Shown here piece after piece: positions 24,970 through 33,619 of a DNA stretch of 64,000 nt. Source of the DNA: an uncultured Marinococcus sp. (GTDB lineage: Bacteria; Bacillota; Bacilli; Bacillales; Marinococcaceae); the NCBI RefSeq assembly GCF_947493875.1, contig NZ_CANLSU010000008.1, positions 38,630-102,629 on the forward strand. The letters run 5' to 3'. Both the position numbers and the translations under genes were made by a program. Under the pieces are notes generated by a model. That model saw nothing but the letters and a program-made list of their open reading frames with translations. It was not told the DNA's origin and ran no database searches. Numbering within the stretch: position 1 is the stretch's first letter; every line of letters begins with the position of its first letter.

Positions 24970-24995
24970 TCGAGTGATTGTTAAGGAAGGGAAGC

Positions 24996-26162
24996 ATGGA
25001 CTATATGGAGGAACTAAACTTTACAGAAACCGACATTCGTCAACGAGTACTCAATTGTCAAAAAAGGTTGAAACAAGAAGAATACACCGGTCTTATCCTT
25101 TCCGCAGAACCTAATATTAATTACTACTCTGACTTCCGAACTCATGCGCCCTGGAGTACTATGGCTAGGCCGATATTTCTATTTATAGGTCACACGGGTC
25201 TTCCAATTCTCTATGTTCATGTATTTCAATACCCAGAGGCGAAAATGATCGCCAAAGGATGCGAGGTCCGCTATTATGAAAATTTATTTAGTGCCATAGA
25301 ATCGGAATTGGCAGGAATCATGCAGGAATTAGATATGGCAAAGGGGAAAGTTGGCGTTGAAAAAGGGAAGGAACAATTGATTGGTTTTAATGTAAATGTG
25401 TATGAAGCGTTAAAAAAGAATTTACCTCAAGCGACATTTTTTGATGCTTCTAAACTGATATGGAGTCAAAGAATGATAAAGTCAGAAAAAGAAATTAATT
25501 GCATAAAACGAGCCTGTGATGCCACAAGTTACGCCCATGAGCAAACCTTCGCTGCTATTCAACCAGGAATGACAGAATGGGAAATAGCTCGTTTGGCCCA
25601 ACAATATATGTTAGATGGAGGAGCAGACTATCCAGGGTTTGTTCTGATCACTTCAGGTGCAGGTAATTACGATCGTTTAAGCAAAACAGCAACCGAACGT
25701 GCGCTTTCCAAGGGAGACTTTATTTTTTTAGATCTTGGAGCCAAATACAATGGGTACTGGTCAGATTTCAGCCGTACAGGTTTTTTGGGCAAGAAAGATG
25801 AGCAGCGCAATTTTTATCAAGACAAAATACATGAAGTAACCATGAATACCATAGAACATATAAGCCCGGGGGTGCCTGTGACGGAGGTAGTAGATATATG
25901 TACTGCTGAAATAAAAAAAGCAGGTATTTTCACCAATTTTGAGTGTGGCCGGCTGGGACATGGCATGGGTCTCATGAGTACTGAGCCTCCGTCTATGATG
26001 AAAGAGGACAACGCCATTTTAGAGGAAGGAATGATTATTAATTTAGAGCCAGGAATAGTCAATGAGCTTGGGGCTTTCATTCTGGAAGAAGACCTTGTGA
26101 TTACGAAAAATGGTTGTGAAATTTTATCCGGGGCGAATAGAAATGTTCATTTTATTGTATAG
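24996..26162 (+). CDS. M24-family aminopeptidase/Xaa-Pro dipeptidase-like enzyme
   Basis: The 388-residue protein has an N-terminal creatinase-like domain (about 1-150) and a pita-bread metal domain. The five metal ligands are in place: Asp of FLDLGAKYNG (about 246), Asp of WSDFSRTG (about 257), His of LGHGMGL (about 322), Glu of NLEPGIV (about 351) and Glu of FILEEDLV (about 365). Such enzymes cut N-terminal residues before proline or hydrolyse related small amides. The start at 24996 follows AAGGAAGGGAAGC. With the M20 enzyme it may release or process the diaminopropionate-containing substrate. Confidence 0.85.
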   Translation: MDYMEELNFTETDIRQRVLNCQKRLKQEEYTGLILSAEPNINYYSDFRTHAPWSTMARPIFLFIGHTGLPILYVHVFQYPEAKMIAKGCEVRYYENLFSAIESELAGIMQELDMAKGKVGVEKGKEQLIGFNVNVYEALKKNLPQATFFDASKLIWSQRMIKSEKEINCIKRACDATSYAHEQTFAAIQPGMTEWEIARLAQQYMLDGGADYPGFVLITSGAGNYDRLSKTATERALSKGDFIFLDLGAKYNGYWSDFSRTGFLGKKDEQRNFYQDKIHEVTMNTIEHISPGVPVTEVVDICTAEIKKAGIFTNFECGRLGHGMGLMSTEPPSMMKEDNAILEEGMIINLEPGIVNELGAFILEEDLVITKNGCEILSGANRNVHFIV

Positions 26163-26559
26163 TATAAAAATTATTATGACTTATCTGAGCAAATGTATAA
26201 GTTAATAATGACTATTCCTCAGTTTTTGAGTACTCATGGTAGGGGGAGGCAAGTCTCTACTAAATTTAAAGTGATCCCAACAAAGGAAAAAACGCCTATG
26301 CGGGCACGATACGAACTCTCGCTAGACTGTTGCCATGTCCTTTGGTAAATGGTCTTATGTTATTATAATGATATATGTACGAATCAACTTTTTCGACTTT
26401 AATAGAATAGGTAAGGGGCGTACATCAACGGATGCTAAATGCCTTTAAATTTAGCTAAGGATAGAAGGGTCCGATCTTGGCATTTTTTATGATGTTATGA
26501 AAAGCACCTAAAGTTGATCCTAAAAAATTTCAATAATCAAACTGGAAAGGCTCAAAACA
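26163..26559 (+). promoter_or_regulatory. Intergenic region with possible structured leader/terminator before the EamA permease gene
   Basis: No gene is seen in these 397 bases. Around 26450-26492 the arms AAATGCC and GGCATTT enclose about 35 bases with a small inner hairpin (GGAT...GTCC), and a T run follows. It can act as a terminator of the peptidase transcript or as an attenuator for the permease gene 70 bases downstream. A -10-like TATAATGATAT occurs near 26363. It matches no riboswitch class that I can recognise. Confidence 0.35.
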
Positions 26560-27468
26560 ATGAAAAAATATCTTTTTTTATTGGGCATTAGTCTCATGTG
26601 GGGTTCCCAATTTTATTTCGCCGAACAAGTATTAGACACGGTGGAGCCGATGGCCTTGGCGGCAATTCGTTCGACGATAGGAGCATGCACGTTAACGTTA
26701 CTTGCGATACTTCTCCCTCATTCTTCAGCTCCAGTGAAAACAGGCTTTCGCTGGCGTCGTTATACTTTATATGTTGTTATCGCCTTGCTAGAAGCGGTAT
26801 TACCTTTCTTTTTAGTTGCCTGGGGTCAAAACCAGGTGAATAGTAGCCTAGCCTCTATTCTTATTGGGACCACCCCTTTATGGACGGTGTTGATTGTATG
26901 GCTATTATTTCGAGAACGGTTACATCGAAATCAAGCGTTCGGCGTCATGCTTGGTTTTATTGGAGTCATGATTATTTTCATTCCCCGTATTAGTTATGCT
27001 GACGCCACAATCTTCTCTGGAGAAACCGCTGGACTGGTAGCTCTTTTGATGGCTGCTGTTAGTTATGCTAGCGCCCTTATTTTGATGCAATATCTTCCGA
27101 CGGCCTCGGTTGTTCTGTCCATGCGAAATATTTTATGGTGCGCTGTCATTCTCTTATGGCCAGCGGTGTTGGTTATGGATAATTCTTGGCCAAGGCTCTA
27201 TCCAGCGGATCTTCTCCCCTTATTCATTATAGGTATTTTTCAAACAGGGCTCGTGTATTGGTTGTATACGCTTCTAGTTCACAGAGAAGGACCGGTGTTT
27301 GCTTCTTTTTCGAACTATTTGGTGCCCTTAGTGGGGATAGTTCTCGGTTCGTTTTTTTTGAATGAAAGCATAACAATATCGATGATCATTGGTGTTATCG
27401 TTGTTATTGGTTCAATAATGTTAAGCCGCACACAACCTTACTATTCTTCATACAACGACAAGATTTAA
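26560..27468 (+). CDS. EamA/DMT-family permease
   Basis: This is a 302-residue protein with ten predicted membrane segments in two repeated EamA halves (about 1-135 and 150-290). Motifs of the family are visible, such as an N-terminal WGSQF, LIGTTPLWTVL near the end of the first half, and an NYLVPLVGIVLG stretch in the second. These carriers usually export amino acids or small metabolites. Its own promoter region suggests it is not strictly co-transcribed with the peptidase genes, but it is the last gene of this strand block. Substrate unknown. Confidence 0.85.
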   Translation: MKKYLFLLGISLMWGSQFYFAEQVLDTVEPMALAAIRSTIGACTLTLLAILLPHSSAPVKTGFRWRRYTLYVVIALLEAVLPFFLVAWGQNQVNSSLASILIGTTPLWTVLIVWLLFRERLHRNQAFGVMLGFIGVMIIFIPRISYADATIFSGETAGLVALLMAAVSYASALILMQYLPTASVVLSMRNILWCAVILLWPAVLVMDNSWPRLYPADLLPLFIIGIFQTGLVYWLYTLLVHREGPVFASFSNYLVPLVGIVLGSFFLNESITISMIIGVIVVIGSIMLSRTQPYYSSYNDKI

Positions 27469-28181
27469 AGTTCATTTTTCATGATGCTGACGGCAAAATT
27501 AAGCTAAAGAATAGGAAACTTATGCGCAAAATGAAATCTTAGTTTTCCGGGTAGTCCATAGTCAGTCTCGGAAACAGCCGCCCACGACTAAGGAAAAGCC
27601 TAAGAAGGCGCTGACGATACTCGTGCAAAACATTCGAGCTTGGAGTGGGGGTATAACTACTGGCGGAGGGGTCAACATCCAAGCCGTAAACTTGGCCGGT
27701 CGATCAACTAAAACGCCTGTACCGGCTTATGAAAATTTATGATTTTAGGCTGTTGTGGAAAGCTACGGCGTAAACAGCGGTTTATTCTTGTTCGGGGTAT
27801 CCCGAGGTTTAAATAACGGTCCCCATGAAATTTTTTTAATTACTGAAATCCGAGGAATAATACCTGCCGGATTCGTTTTATATCATTTAGAACAACCTAG
27901 CGGAAGCGACTCATCGCTATATTGAATTTTGCGACTACTAGCAATACCAGGAATATTTAAACGGCTTATCCCTGTTGGATTACTGGAATAAGCCGCTTAA
28001 AAGTTTTACTTGCTCTCATTTCTATTTAAAAGGAGTCAGTTTAATAATAAGAAGGTCGTTGTTTTTATAATTTTAGAAGCCTAATGATGTGATCCGTTTA
28101 CTGTTAATCGTTCCTTTAATCAATCAACTGTTGTTATAATTTCGATTTATTTAATAGCATTCATTAAATAGCATAAATTAT
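27469..28181. other. Gene-poor region, possibly degenerate former coding DNA
   Basis: No complete gene is supported. An open stretch of about 55 codons on the plus strand ends at a TGA at 27740, has no start signal and may be a remnant. A near-perfect inverted repeat at 27962-27994 (CGGCTTATCC ... GGAATAAGCCG) could act as a terminator for the upstream block. The rest is A+T-rich with no clear signal. Confidence 0.4.
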
Positions 28182-28222
28182 AAAAGCAACCGATGGCTCG
28201 CAAGGATCCGCCGGTTGCTTTT
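28182..28222. terminator. Bidirectional terminator
   Basis: AAAAGCAACCG and CGGTTGCTTTT form a perfect 11-bp stem with built-in A and T runs on either side. It lies about 80 bases beyond the SDR gene stop (minus strand). Confidence 0.85.
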
Positions 28223-28301
28223 AGTGCTTGCCACGTACTGACAAAAGAAAACATATGTTAACTCTAATATATTTAATGTAATTGGAACAGAATAAAGGGA
28301 A

Positions 28302-29033
28302 TTATTGGGATGTGAAGCCGCCATCAATGACCAGTTCAGCCCCGGTAATAAAGCTAGCTTCCTCCGAAGCTAAGAACAAGACCGCTTGGCCGACTTCTCT
28401 TGGTTTGCCTAAACGTCCAAGGGGAGTTGCTCCCACCAGTCGTTGAAGCGTTTCTTGAGATTCCTGCAATCCTTTCGTCATCGGCGTTTCAATTACCCCG
28501 GGGAATACGGCATTGACACGAATACCACTGGGGCCATACTGCACACTGGCAGCCCGAGAGATGGCTCGTACCGCTCCTTTAGAAGCAGTGTAAACATTCA
28601 GTCCCATGCCGACCTGAGCGGTGTAACTAGAAATGTTCACGACGGCGCCTTCTTGATGTTTTTTCATATAAGGGACCACGTGTTTCATTCCGGCAAAAGC
28701 GCCGAAGCCATTGATGTTCATCATTGTTTCCCAATCAGCTGCTTCTATTTCTTCGATGGTTTTCTCACTAGAAATACCAGCGTTATTAACCAGGACATCA
28801 ATGCGCTGATACTTTTGATAAACGTCATCAGCTAATTGCCGCCAGTGTTCTTCGTTGGAAACATCTACATATCTAGCGTCAATTCCTTCTTTGGATAAGT
28901 CGTTCAGCCTCTGCTCACTCACGTCTGCCGCGATGACTGTAGCTCCTTCGGCCTGAAACATGAAAGCCATTTCTTTTCCCATGCCCGAAGCTCCGCCTGT
29001 AATCATAACTACTTTATTAGCAAAACGTTCCAT
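28302..29033 (-). CDS. Short-chain dehydrogenase/reductase
   Basis: The 243-residue classical SDR has a dinucleotide motif TGGASGMGKE (residues about 12-21), the NNAG motif (VLVNNAGISS), catalytic Ser in NISSYTAQ, and the YTASK pair (Tyr and Lys of the active site). An Asp at the end of the second strand (IAADVSEQ) suggests NAD(H). The ATG at 29033 has GAAGGAGAAGG upstream and is preferred to the longer frame. The substrate is unknown. It stands divergent from the PadR regulator gene with a 150-base region between. Confidence 0.88.
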   Translation of the reverse strand: MERFANKVVMITGGASGMGKEMAFMFQAEGATVIAADVSEQRLNDLSKEGIDARYVDVSNEEHWRQLADDVYQKYQRIDVLVNNAGISSEKTIEEIEAADWETMMNINGFGAFAGMKHVVPYMKKHQEGAVVNISSYTAQVGMGLNVYTASKGAVRAISRAASVQYGPSGIRVNAVFPGVIETPMTKGLQESQETLQRLVGATPLGRLGKPREVGQAVLFLASEEASFITGAELVIDGGFTSQ

Positions 29034-29182
29034 CGTACCTTCTCCTTCATGTATCATCGTTTTATGATAGTTTAAAAGCACCGTTAACCATTCTTTGGCT
29101 CGTCATTAGTTTTTCGGTTGATCCTTTCCCAATAGAATTCAGTATAACAAGATATGAACAAACGAAAAGGAGAGCAACATCA

Positions 29183-29695
29183 ATGGCAATAAAAATTCTT
29201 ATTTTGGGACTTTTAGAGAATAACCCCTCTCATCCCTATGAAATGAAACAACGGTTGCAACAACATGGATGGGACCAAATTTTCTCCCTCACAGATGGCA
29301 ATCTTTATCATGCTACCCGGCAGCTACAAAAACACGAATACATTCAAGCCGTGAAAAACGAGAAAAACAACAAGCGGCCGAGCCGAACCATTTATCAAAT
29401 AACTGCGGCTGGATTCGAACATCTGCAAAAGAGTATTCTCGAGGTGTTTCAGCAACGACGAGATGAGGCAAAGGCGTTATATCCAGCCTTATTGTATATT
29501 CATCTTGTTCCTATAGATCCGGTGAAACAAGCGATTCAAACGTGGATCGAAGAACTGGAAATGGTTGAGCGACAACACAACAAGTTAAAAGGTTCTATAC
29601 CTGAACTAATAGCGGATCATTATATTTCTCACCACCAATTTCAAAAAAATTGGTTAGGAAGAGTACAGCAAGTACTTGAGGAGGGTAAGCTCTAA
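29183..29695 (+). CDS. PadR-family transcriptional regulator
   Basis: This is a 170-residue protein with the PadR winged helix (about 1-80: KILILGLLENNPSHPYEMKQRL, LTDGNLYHATRQLQ, YQITAAGFEHL) and a C-terminal helical dimer arm (about 85-165). PadR repressors respond to phenolic or drug-like ligands and control neighbouring exporters. It is flanked by two SDR genes and close to an MFS exporter gene. A 36-bp palindrome between the second SDR and the exporter is the likely operator. The start has AAAAGGAGAG upstream. Its end overlaps the convergent SDR gene by 4 bases. Confidence 0.88.
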   Translation: MAIKILILGLLENNPSHPYEMKQRLQQHGWDQIFSLTDGNLYHATRQLQKHEYIQAVKNEKNNKRPSRTIYQITAAGFEHLQKSILEVFQQRRDEAKALYPALLYIHLVPIDPVKQAIQTWIEELEMVERQHNKLKGSIPELIADHYISHHQFQKNWLGRVQQVLEEGKL

Positions 29696-30462
29696 TAGGC
29701 AGACCAGCCTCCATCCGCTGGAATAACTGCTCCATTAAGAAATGAAGCATGTTCCGATCCTAAAAATAAAGCAATATGAGCGATCTCCTCCGACGTGCCT
29801 GCTCGTGGCATTAGATTCAATCCTTTGGTAGCTGCTTTCATTCCGTAAGTATCTGGCGTTTTTCCGCTTTGGGTAATAGCTGTGGGCACTTGACTGGGAG
29901 CAATGGCATTTGCTCGTATATGTTGATCAGCATAATGGGCTGCTATATTTTTAGTCATGCCGACCACCGCATGCTTGGAAGCCGTGTAGGCTAAGCCGCC
30001 TCGACCTCCAGTAAGTCCTGTAATCGAAGCCATATTTACGATTACGCCTTGTTGCTGCTGTTGGAACAGCTCCAGCATTTTTCTGGTCACACGCATCGTG
30101 CCTGTTACGTTAACATTGAAGACGTGCTCCCATGTATCGTCGGGAACACGGTCTGCGGCCTCCATGTTATCCATAACGCCGGCATTATTAATCAGAATAT
30201 CGATACCGCCAAAATGCTTATAAGCGTTAGTGACAGCGTGCTGCACATCGTTCTCGACGGTCGAATTCATTGGGAGAGTCTGAATCATCGATGGGCCGTA
30301 TGTTTGGGCAAATGCTTCTTGTGTTTCTCGTAAGGCCTGCTCATTGATGTCGGCCAACACGATGTTAGCTTTTGCGTGTCCATAGGCTTCACCAATGGCT
30401 TTGCCAATGCCATTAGCTCCGCCGGTAATAAATACAACTTTTCCTTCAAGGTCGGGGTACAT
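29692..30462 (-). CDS. Short-chain dehydrogenase/reductase
   Basis: This is a 256-residue classical SDR with TGGANGIGKA, VLADINEQ (Asp favouring NAD), ILINNAGVMD, a Ser in NMASITGL and the YTASK active-site pair. It differs from the SDR at 28.3 kb in sequence, so it is a paralogue rather than a recent duplicate. It is transcribed away from the MFS exporter from a shared region that contains a large palindrome, so the two may be co-regulated. Substrate unknown. Confidence 0.88.
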   Translation of the reverse strand: MYPDLEGKVVFITGGANGIGKAIGEAYGHAKANIVLADINEQALRETQEAFAQTYGPSMIQTLPMNSTVENDVQHAVTNAYKHFGGIDILINNAGVMDNMEAADRVPDDTWEHVFNVNVTGTMRVTRKMLELFQQQQQGVIVNMASITGLTGGRGGLAYTASKHAVVGMTKNIAAHYADQHIRANAIAPSQVPTAITQSGKTPDTYGMKAATKGLNLMPRAGTSEEIAHIALFLGSEHASFLNGAVIPADGGWSAY

Positions 30463-30500
30463 AGGACTTCTCCTTTCGTCTTGTTTCCATTAAAATTAAC

Positions 30501-30536
30501 ATATATTATATACTTTGCGCAAAGTATATAATATAT
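30501..30536. promoter_or_regulatory. 36-bp perfect palindrome between divergent SDR and MFS genes, candidate operator
   Basis: Two 18-base arms meet at TTTGC|GCAAA without spacer (inner part TATACTTTGC / GCAAAGTATA, outer A/T-rich). It covers the region where both divergent promoters must lie and is just upstream of the MFS start. A PadR dimer encoded nearby is the most likely binding protein, though its gene's own upstream region lacks an obvious copy. Confidence 0.7.
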
Positions 30537-30570
30537 TAGACTGAATATGAGCAATAGTTTGAGGTGTATG

Positions 30571-31959
30571 ATGAAACAACAGAAATGGACCGTATGGACG
30601 GTTGTTAGTATTAATTTTCTTTTCTTGCTTAACCAATTTTTGCTGATCACAGCTTTCCCTACCATCATGCAGGAATTTCAGGTTAATGCTACCGAAGTTC
30701 AATGGTTAACCACTGCTTTTTTACTGACGGCGGCCATCATGATTCCTATTAATGGCTATTTCGTGGATCGCTTTACGCTCCGATTCTTGGTATTAGTGTC
30801 TCTTGCTTGTTTTTTGGTGGGAACGGTGGCTGGTATTTTGGCGCCGTCCTTTCTACTATTAGTCGTGGCACGGATTATTCAAGCAATTGGCGCTGGCATT
30901 ATGCTCCCGCTGGCCCAAACGGTTCTTCTATTGGTTTATTCATCGGAGAAACGCGGCCAGGCCATGGGTATTTTAGGATTGGTCATGAACGTAGCGCCGG
31001 CGATAGGGCCGGCAATGTCCGGTTTGATCATTGATCTCTGGGACTGGCGCCTATTGTTTTGGATGATTTTGCTCCCGCTTGTAGGGTTAATAGTTATTAC
31101 TTATTTGTTTATCCAAAATATAACAGAAACAAAAGCAGCTCAATTCGACGTGTTTTCGTTTATCCTATCAAGTATCGGTTTTATCGCCTTCTTGTTAGGT
31201 GTAAGTATGATTAATATGTATTCCTTCGAGGACTTGCGGGTCATAGGTACGATCGGTTTAGGTGCCGGGGCGTTTGTATGGTTCGGGTATCGCCAACTCC
31301 GTCTTTCCATTCCTTTGCTTAATATAAAGGTCTTTGCTTATGGTCCGTTTTTATTCGCTACTCTGTCGATATTTTTGATCTCGTTGTTATTACTCTCCGC
31401 AGAAACGTTAATCCCATTATTTGCCCAAAGTGTTCAGGGACTATCTGCTTTTACCTCGGGCATGATTCTGATGCCGGGGACGTTCCTGTTGGCTTTATTT
31501 TCTTGGATTAGTGGCCTGTTATATGATCGTTACGGCAGAAAGGTGATTGGCGTGGGTTTCGTTCCTCTTTTGATTTCGGTCGTGATGTTTAGTTTGTTTC
31601 AGCCAACGACCTCCTTTCTCACCGTCACTGTTGCATTCATGTTTTTCATGTTAGGTATCAGCATCACTATGATGCCTCAGGTGGCATTTGCGATGAACCA
31701 TTTACCAGCTTCTATCATGCCTCATGGGACAGCGGTGATTAATGCTCTTCGTCAATTTGCCATGGCGATTGGGGTAACAGCGTTGACGACGATTGTAACG
31801 GTTTCCAGTCAGGGGCAGGATCATTTATACGAAGGCACGAGAAATGCGTTTTTGACCATGGCTGTATTAGGTGTAATATCATTGGCCTTTTTTGTAGTTA
31901 GTAATAAAGGGAATAACAAGAGGGGGACTAGCAAGAATCGTCAGAGCCATGATGTTTAA
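30571..31959 (+). CDS. MFS multidrug-type efflux transporter (DHA2/EmrB-QacA family)
   Basis: The 462-residue protein has about 12-14 membrane segments. Family features include the opening NQFLLITAFPTIMQEF, the motif A-like stretch FVDRFTLRFL after the second span and the motif C-like LVMNVAPAIGPAMSG in the fifth span. It should export hydrophobic drugs or metabolites with protons. The ATG at 30571 lies 6 bases after GAGG; two ATGs just upstream have poorer spacing. The divergent SDR gene, the palindrome and the PadR gene suggest an inducible detoxification set. Confidence 0.88.
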   Translation: MKQQKWTVWTVVSINFLFLLNQFLLITAFPTIMQEFQVNATEVQWLTTAFLLTAAIMIPINGYFVDRFTLRFLVLVSLACFLVGTVAGILAPSFLLLVVARIIQAIGAGIMLPLAQTVLLLVYSSEKRGQAMGILGLVMNVAPAIGPAMSGLIIDLWDWRLLFWMILLPLVGLIVITYLFIQNITETKAAQFDVFSFILSSIGFIAFLLGVSMINMYSFEDLRVIGTIGLGAGAFVWFGYRQLRLSIPLLNIKVFAYGPFLFATLSIFLISLLLLSAETLIPLFAQSVQGLSAFTSGMILMPGTFLLALFSWISGLLYDRYGRKVIGVGFVPLLISVVMFSLFQPTTSFLTVTVAFMFFMLGISITMMPQVAFAMNHLPASIMPHGTAVINALRQFAMAIGVTALTTIVTVSSQGQDHLYEGTRNAFLTMAVLGVISLAFFVVSNKGNNKRGTSKNRQSHDV

Positions 31960-32188
31960 GATATTGTTAGCTTCCCTGATAGAAAACAATGCCTCTTAAA
32001 AGAGTCATTACAAGCATATTGCTAACGGGGGGGGGAGATGGCTTGCACGACGACGATACAGTACTCTTTATAAAGCGAAAAACGGTGTTTCTATAATATT
32101 TTGCTGCGAAGGAAGAAACGTATAATCACGTCCGGGTTTTAAAGGGCCCCCTAGATTACCAGCCGAAGGATCCTTATGAGGAGGGATA

Positions 32189-32329
32189 ATGATGGAAGAG
32201 TACCTGGGGCAGTGCAGCGTTTGTGGTAAAGAGATCTACTGCAGGGATGGTTTCTTTGAAGGTGTACATGAAGGTGGGCGTCTGTATTGCTTTGAATGTT
32301 TTAAGCAATTACGACAGCACTCGGTTTAG
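32189..32329 (+). CDS. CxxC/CxxC zinc-ribbon-like miniprotein
   Basis: This is a 46-residue protein with a strong ribosome binding site (GAGGAGGGATA before two ATG codons). It has CSVCGKE near the start and YCFECF near the end, plus an extra Cys in YCRDG, which fits a small treble-clef or LIM-like zinc site. No signal peptide. It precedes a deaminase gene by 190 bases on the same strand. Small zinc proteins of this kind are common in Bacillaceae, but their roles are mostly unknown. I do not recognise the exact family. Confidence 0.7.
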   Translation: MMEEYLGQCSVCGKEIYCRDGFFEGVHEGGRLYCFECFKQLRQHSV

Positions 32330-32515
32330 AAAGTAACCAAGGGTCTACCAATCTTAAAATGTGCTTCTAAGCGGCTTCCTCTGCAATCAAAAAGTTAACT
32401 TCTCGGAGAAGTATTTGCGATTGTTTTCTATCAGAGGCGTAAATGAGAAGTCGACAGGGTATAAGAACTTGAGCTTTGAAAGGTTTTCATTTGATAAACA
32501 AAGGTGAGGAGCACC

Positions 32516-32995
32516 ATGGATCCTATTCATCGAACAATCCAAGTAGCCGAACAAAATGTCGAACGCGGAGGCCGTCCTTTTGCTTGTGTCATTATGAAGG
32601 GTGACAAGCTTGTGGCTGAAAGTACTAATCAAGCGGCTCAAACGGATGATCCGACCGCCCATGCCGAAATATTGGCGATTCGGGAGGCCTGTCAAAAAGA
32701 ACAGACCGAGCATTTAACAGATTGCACGATTTACATTTTGGCTAGCCCTTGTCCCATGTGTTTAGGGGCCATTTATTACTGTAGTCCCGAAAACGTTGTA
32801 TACGTGGTCTCAAGAGAAGAATACGAACCTTTCTACCGGGACGATCGCAAATATTTTGAGTTAGACAATTTTTATGAAGAATACTGTAAATCCATGAATG
32901 AACGACGCCTTCCAGTCCAAAAACACTTTCTTCAAGCAGGTGTAGACGTCTACAAGCAATGGAATCAAAAACATGGCACCAAATACGCTACGTAA
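32516..32995 (+). CDS. Nucleoside/base deaminase (guanine deaminase-like, CDA fold)
   Basis: The 159-residue protein has the zinc and proton-shuttle motif HAE (His49, Glu51) and PCPMC (Cys79, Cys82) of the cytidine/deoxycytidylate deaminase fold. The C-terminal region (EPFYRDDRKYFELDNFYEEY) is like guanine deaminases of the GuaD type rather than tRNA deaminases. It would convert guanine, or a related base, to xanthine and ammonia. The ATG at 32516 follows AGGTGAGGAG; an upstream GTG is possible. The FolE-like gene downstream also concerns guanine compounds. Confidence 0.82.
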   Translation: MDPIHRTIQVAEQNVERGGRPFACVIMKGDKLVAESTNQAAQTDDPTAHAEILAIREACQKEQTEHLTDCTIYILASPCPMCLGAIYYCSPENVVYVVSREEYEPFYRDDRKYFELDNFYEEYCKSMNERRLPVQKHFLQAGVDVYKQWNQKHGTKYAT

Positions 32996-33155
32996 TATCA
33001 TCCTATGAATAACCAGGTCTTAAGAAATAACGATTAATGACGAAACCGAATGAGTATTAAATTAAGACGTTGATTAAGGATTACCCTTAGGGAGGTTTGA
33101 CGCGTATGCGTTCCCGGACCAGCGAGGATATTATCTTTGAGGAGGCTATTTGACG

Positions 33156-33500
33156 ATGAAACCCTATGTACGCGAATACACGAACGACGAACAAATTCAG
33201 CACGATGTGCAAACACTGGCGAATAAAGGCATTGATCGCAATGATATGTACGTTATGAGCCATGACGACGACCGGACGAATCGAATTGCGGGTAGTGTGC
33301 ATGCTAACGAACCCACCGATGATGAGCTTAATGTTGATTCGGCAAATCGTTTCTCCAAAAAAGGAGACGAGTTGCGTTATAAACTGCAAGAACTTGGCTT
33401 CAGCAGTCAGGAAGCAGAAGATCTGGAAGACGAGCTCGATGAGGGCAAAGTATTGTTAATGGTTCAGGGTGATCGAAACCCAGACGAGCTCTTAAAATAG
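33156..33500 (+). CDS. YflT-like general stress protein
   Basis: This is a 114-residue acidic soluble protein that begins with a short beta-strand and DEQIQHDVQTLANKGI, followed by MYVMSHDDDRT, and ends in GKVLLMVQGD. This is the pattern of the YflT (GSP17M) domain found in sigma-B-controlled proteins of Bacillus. Its molecular role is not known. The ATG at 33156 has GAGGAGG ten bases upstream. No clear sigma-B promoter was found. A terminator follows. Confidence 0.8.
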   Translation: MKPYVREYTNDEQIQHDVQTLANKGIDRNDMYVMSHDDDRTNRIAGSVHANEPTDDELNVDSANRFSKKGDELRYKLQELGFSSQEAEDLEDELDEGKVLLMVQGDRNPDELLK

Positions 33501-33514
33501 AACAATGCAATCCA

Positions 33515-33545
33515 GGCTGGCTTTTTGAAAGGAAGCTAGCCTATT
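33515..33545 (+). terminator. Terminator after the YflT-like gene
   Basis: GGCTGGCTT and AAGCTAGCC (one G-T pair) enclose a loop TTTGAAAGG, followed by TATTTGTATG. Confidence 0.65.
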
Positions 33546-33619
33546 TGTATGTACATTTGCATAAAGCTACTTGCCTATTAGAACGTTAGTTAAATATCTT
33601 CAACTGCCAGACTCTAATA

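Noticed and set aside
27469..27740. Possible transposase remnant in plus-strand reading after the permease
   Set aside because: The open stretch is short and I cannot match it to any IS family with confidence; kept only as a gene-poor region.
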